DNA of 64,000 nucleotides from Thiosymbion sp942492625. Its GTDB lineage: Bacteria; Pseudomonadota; Gammaproteobacteria; Chromatiales; Chromatiaceae. This document shows, piece by piece, positions 63,091 to 64,000 of the stretch. Position 1 is the stretch's first letter. Each line of letters begins with the position of its first letter. The position numbers were made by a program, and so were the translations under genes. The stretch is from contig CALOFM010000032.1 in assembly GCA_942492625.1 (NCBI GenBank), positions 75,461 through 139,460 on the forward strand. Direction: 5' to 3'. The notes under the pieces are model-generated. The model did no database searches and was not told where the DNA came from. It worked only from the letters and a program-made list of their open reading frames with translations.

Positions 63091-64000
63091 TTCCCGACAA
63101 CTGGCTGCCGGCTGCGATTGTCCTTACGTCCCTGCTGCCCGGGCTGCTGATCTTCGTGCTTGACGAGCGCCGTCATGTCCTGCGCACCGTCCTGAACATG
63201 ACCGGCGCACTCGCGAAGCTTGTCCTGGTGGGATTGCTGATCCAGGGGGTCTTCGAAGGACGGGTCTTCGAGAGCCGGCTCACACTGGCCCCGGGACTGG
63301 AGCTGGTGCTCAGCGCCGACGCCCTCTCGGTGCTGTTCGTGACGCTCTCCACCGTCCTCTGGCTGGTCACCACGATCTACGCTATCGGCTACCTGGAGCA
63401 CTCACCCCACCGCAGCCGCTTCTTCGGCTTCTTCAGCCTTTGCGTGTCCGCCACGGTGGGGCTGGCGCTAGCAGGAAACCTGATGACCTTCGTCATCTTC
63501 TACGAGGCGCTGACCCTGGCCACCTACCCGCTGGTGGCCCATCGGGGCACCCCGGACGCGGCCAAAGGGGCTCGCGTCTATCTTGCCTACACCTTGGGAG
63601 GCGGAGTGCTGCTTTTGGCAGGCGCTGTCTGGCTCCAGTCCCTCGCCGGCCCGGTCGTCTTCACTCAGGGGGGTATGCTTTCGGGACTGTCGGGTGAGCA
63701 CGATCTCCAGCTTGTCCTTATCTTTCTGCTGCTGATCGGCGGTCTCGGGGTCAAGGCGGCCTTGGTCCCACTGCACGGCTGGCTGCCCCAGGCCATGGTG
63801 GCACCGGCACCGGTCAGCGCCCTGCTGCACGCCGTGGCCGTCGTCAAAGCCGGCGCGTTCGGGATCGTACGGGTGGTTTACGACGTCTACGGCGTCGTTC
63901 TGGCAGAGTCCCTCGGGCTACTCATGGTGCTCGCCGTTCTGGGCGTCGGTCACCATCATCTACGGATCGGTCCGCGCCCTGTCCCAGGATGGGCTCAAGA
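63087..64000 (+). CDS. Second MnhD/A-type proton-conducting subunit, frameshifted and cut by window end
   Basis: ATG 63087 overlaps the mnhD stop. The sequence is an NuoL/M-type antiporter subunit: SADALSVLFVTLSTVLWLVT, FYEALTLATYPLVAHRGTPD, GGLGVKAALVPLHGWLPQAM and SALLHAVAVVKAGAFGIVRV. After LMVLAVL (about 63940) the frame that continues reads GVGHHHLRIG. The +1-shifted frame gives the expected ASVTIIYGSVRALSQDGLK to the window end. One extra G in CTGGGCG explains it: either a real mutation or a base-call error. The 3' end lies outside. Confidence 0.88.
   Translation, partial: MIPDNWLPAAIVLTSLLPGLLIFVLDERRHVLRTVLNMTGALAKLVLVGLLIQGVFEGRVFESRLTLAPGLELVLSADALSVLFVTLSTVLWLVTTIYAIGYLEHSPHRSRFFGFFSLCVSATVGLALAGNLMTFVIFYEALTLATYPLVAHRGTPDAAKGARVYLAYTLGGGVLLLAGAVWLQSLAGPVVFTQGGMLSGLSGEHDLQLVLIFLLLIGGLGVKAALVPLHGWLPQAMVAPAPVSALLHAVAVVKAGAFGIVRVVYDVYGVVLAESLGLLMVLAVLGVGHHHLRIGPRPVPGWAQ

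Noticed and set aside
63930..63960. Programmed frameshift in the last Mnh gene
   Set aside because: No slippery heptamer or downstream stem was seen, and the family needs no frameshift; a mutation or base-call error is simpler.

Overview
The window is GC-rich bacterial chromosome that looks gammaproteobacterial. The pointers are PurE/PurK, AcrB-type RND, NhaR-like and CbbR-like proteins, short HPF, and a group-2 style Mrp/Mnh cluster. A SorA-type molybdenum sulfite dehydrogenase with a partner multihaem cytochrome, a CbbR fragment, and decayed rhodanese and ETHE1-like genes suggest a sulfur-oxidising, probably autotrophic ancestry (for example Chromatiales/Ectothiorhodospiraceae; this is inference). 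A strong sodium/ion theme runs through the window: a voltage-gated sodium channel of the NaChBac type, two Na+/Ca2+ exchanger genes, a P2-type cation ATPase, an NhaR-like regulator and an Mrp Na+/H+ antiporter operon. This would fit a salt- or alkali-adapted organism. No tRNA, rRNA or CRISPR was found.

Layout. 0-8 kb: UspA (cut by the window edge), purK-purE, a CNNM/CBS protein, a P-type ATPase with a small membrane protein at its 5' end, and relics of VapC and SulP. 8.4-18.8 kb: an nhaR-like/hpf unit present twice, with the left copy's regulator broken. BON and DUF533 proteins, a YdcF-like protein and a frameshifted Na+/Ca2+ exchanger lie between the copies. The intact copy is followed by a co-directional run: hpf, Bax-inhibitor-1, a release-factor-like zinc-ribbon protein, a class II aldolase fused to a Dabb domain, and a voltage-gated Na+ channel. 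18.8-26.7 kb: many small periplasmic or membrane proteins (lipocalin, DUF6134, pirin, PDZ, DUF4174, DUF1499, EamA) interspersed with clearly broken genes.

26.7-39.3 kb: sulfite dehydrogenase plus triheme cytochrome, a flavin reductase with an outer-membrane protein, a hydrolase-OsmC fusion, a SOUL protein, an MFS transporter and an RND efflux pair. 39.3-42.3 kb: a toxin-antitoxin graveyard, an IS630-type element and a 5'-truncated encapsulated-ferritin gene abutting an ABC exporter. 44-54.2 kb: a Tat-type intradiol dioxygenase, a VOC protein, a short LOV photoreceptor, DUF1295, a GPH-type transporter, a nitroreductase, a half-size Ca2+/Na+ exchanger, glucose-6-phosphate dehydrogenase, and several truncated genes. 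54.7-64 kb: DUF4389, cardiolipin synthase, DUF2333, DUF502 and a tightly overlapping mnhE-F-G-B-(B+C fusion)-D-D' operon. The last gene of that operon carries a one-base frameshift and runs off the window.

The density of gene fragments is high: at least fifteen truncated, frameshifted or internally deleted genes. It points to a recombining, decaying accessory region, although a few single-base frameshifts could be assembly errors.
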